DNA from: JBAXLO01 sp037134755
Lineage (GTDB): Bacteria > Bacteroidota > Bacteroidia > Bacteroidales > JACABE01
Assembly (NCBI GenBank): GCA_037134755.1
Contig: JBAXLO010000094.1
Coordinates: 1 to 16,089, forward strand
DNA length: 16,089 nt
Direction: 5' to 3'
Part shown: positions 15,854 to 16,089 of the stretch, in pieces
How positions within the stretch are numbered: the stretch's first letter is position 1
Layout: every line of letters starts with the position of its first letter
Notes under the pieces: model-generated
The model's database searches: none
Seen by the model: only the letters and a program-made list of their open reading frames with translations
Told to the model about the DNA's origin: nothing
Translations under genes and position numbers: made by a program

Positions 15854-16089
15854 TAATATTATAGTTTCTATTATTATAATAATATAATATTTTATTTAAT
15901 CTATGTATTATTATATTATTATTATGTTTTTTATTATTAATTATTTTATATTTTCTTTTAATAGTAAGTAATGTTATATTTTATGATTGTAATCTTTTAT
16001 TATTATTTTTAAATGTTATTTTACATTTATATAATATCTGTTTACATTATTTAAACATTATATTTTCTTATTATATTGTATTATTATAC
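15841..16089. other. Extremely A+T-rich tract
   Basis: My hand count gives 22 G or C among 249 bases (about 9%), far below the flanking DNA. It is made of TTA/ATT-like runs without exact tandem periodicity, and it continues beyond the right edge. I see no gene, rRNA or tRNA in it. Confidence 0.8.

Larger units (their letters stand above)
15342..16089. other. Non-coding right end of the window
   Basis: I see no credible protein gene in these 748 bases. The stretch holds the receptor-gene terminator, the right copy of the two-hairpin element, a terminator pointing to the left, and a very A+T-rich terminal tract. Confidence 0.7.

Noticed and set aside
15342..16089. tRNA, rRNA or replication origin in the right-hand spacer
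   Set aside because: I see no cloverleaf, no conserved rRNA segment and no recognisable DnaA-box cluster; high A+T content alone is not evidence.

Overview
The window looks like chromosomal DNA of a member of the Bacteroidota (Bacteroidetes). Three things point there: a giant surface protein ending in a type IX secretion system (T9SS) type A sorting domain, a TonB-dependent receptor with an N-terminal carboxypeptidase-regulatory-like domain, and promoter-like TTTG / TAnnTTTG motifs with no Shine-Dalgarno sequences. Coding DNA is A+T-rich. I cannot place it to order or genus.

Bases 1-8915 are the 3' part of one giant + strand gene whose start lies before the window. The visible 2970 residues are a string of extracellular beta-sandwich modules: nine PNGG-type (Kre9/KNH-like) modules, one of them interrupted by a CUB-like domain; three Ig-like modules; an array of 20 tandem repeats of 74-75 residues; a PKD-like and an Ig-like stretch; and the T9SS sorting domain. 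The 20-repeat array has a hidden higher-order period of seven repeats (1572 bp). The gene ends at a strong intrinsic terminator facing a convergent gene.

Bases 9021-10840 hold two divergently transcribed housekeeping-type genes: a DUF62 / SAM hydroxide adenosyltransferase-family protein (- strand) and a PhoH-family ATPase (+ strand). A 101-bp A+T-rich spacer between them carries one -7-like motif facing each way. Bases 10935-12113 encode a 392-residue membrane-anchored protein that I do not recognise.

Bases 12473-15341 form a probable metal-acquisition operon: a 103-residue membrane protein with an HxHxH cluster, a CxxC motif and a C-terminal LRGPP motif, followed by an 821-residue TonB-dependent receptor that resembles zinc/copper receptors (ZnuD/OprC-like). 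The operon is flanked by two inverted copies of a roughly 90-bp two-hairpin element (12186-12275 and 15481-15570, 71/90 identical). This element is the most unexpected non-coding structure in the window: its first hairpin shows a compensatory base-pair change between the copies.

The right end (15342-16089) is non-coding. It contains a + strand terminator for the receptor gene, the second element copy, a terminator pointing the other way, and a final 249 bases of about 9% G+C with no gene.
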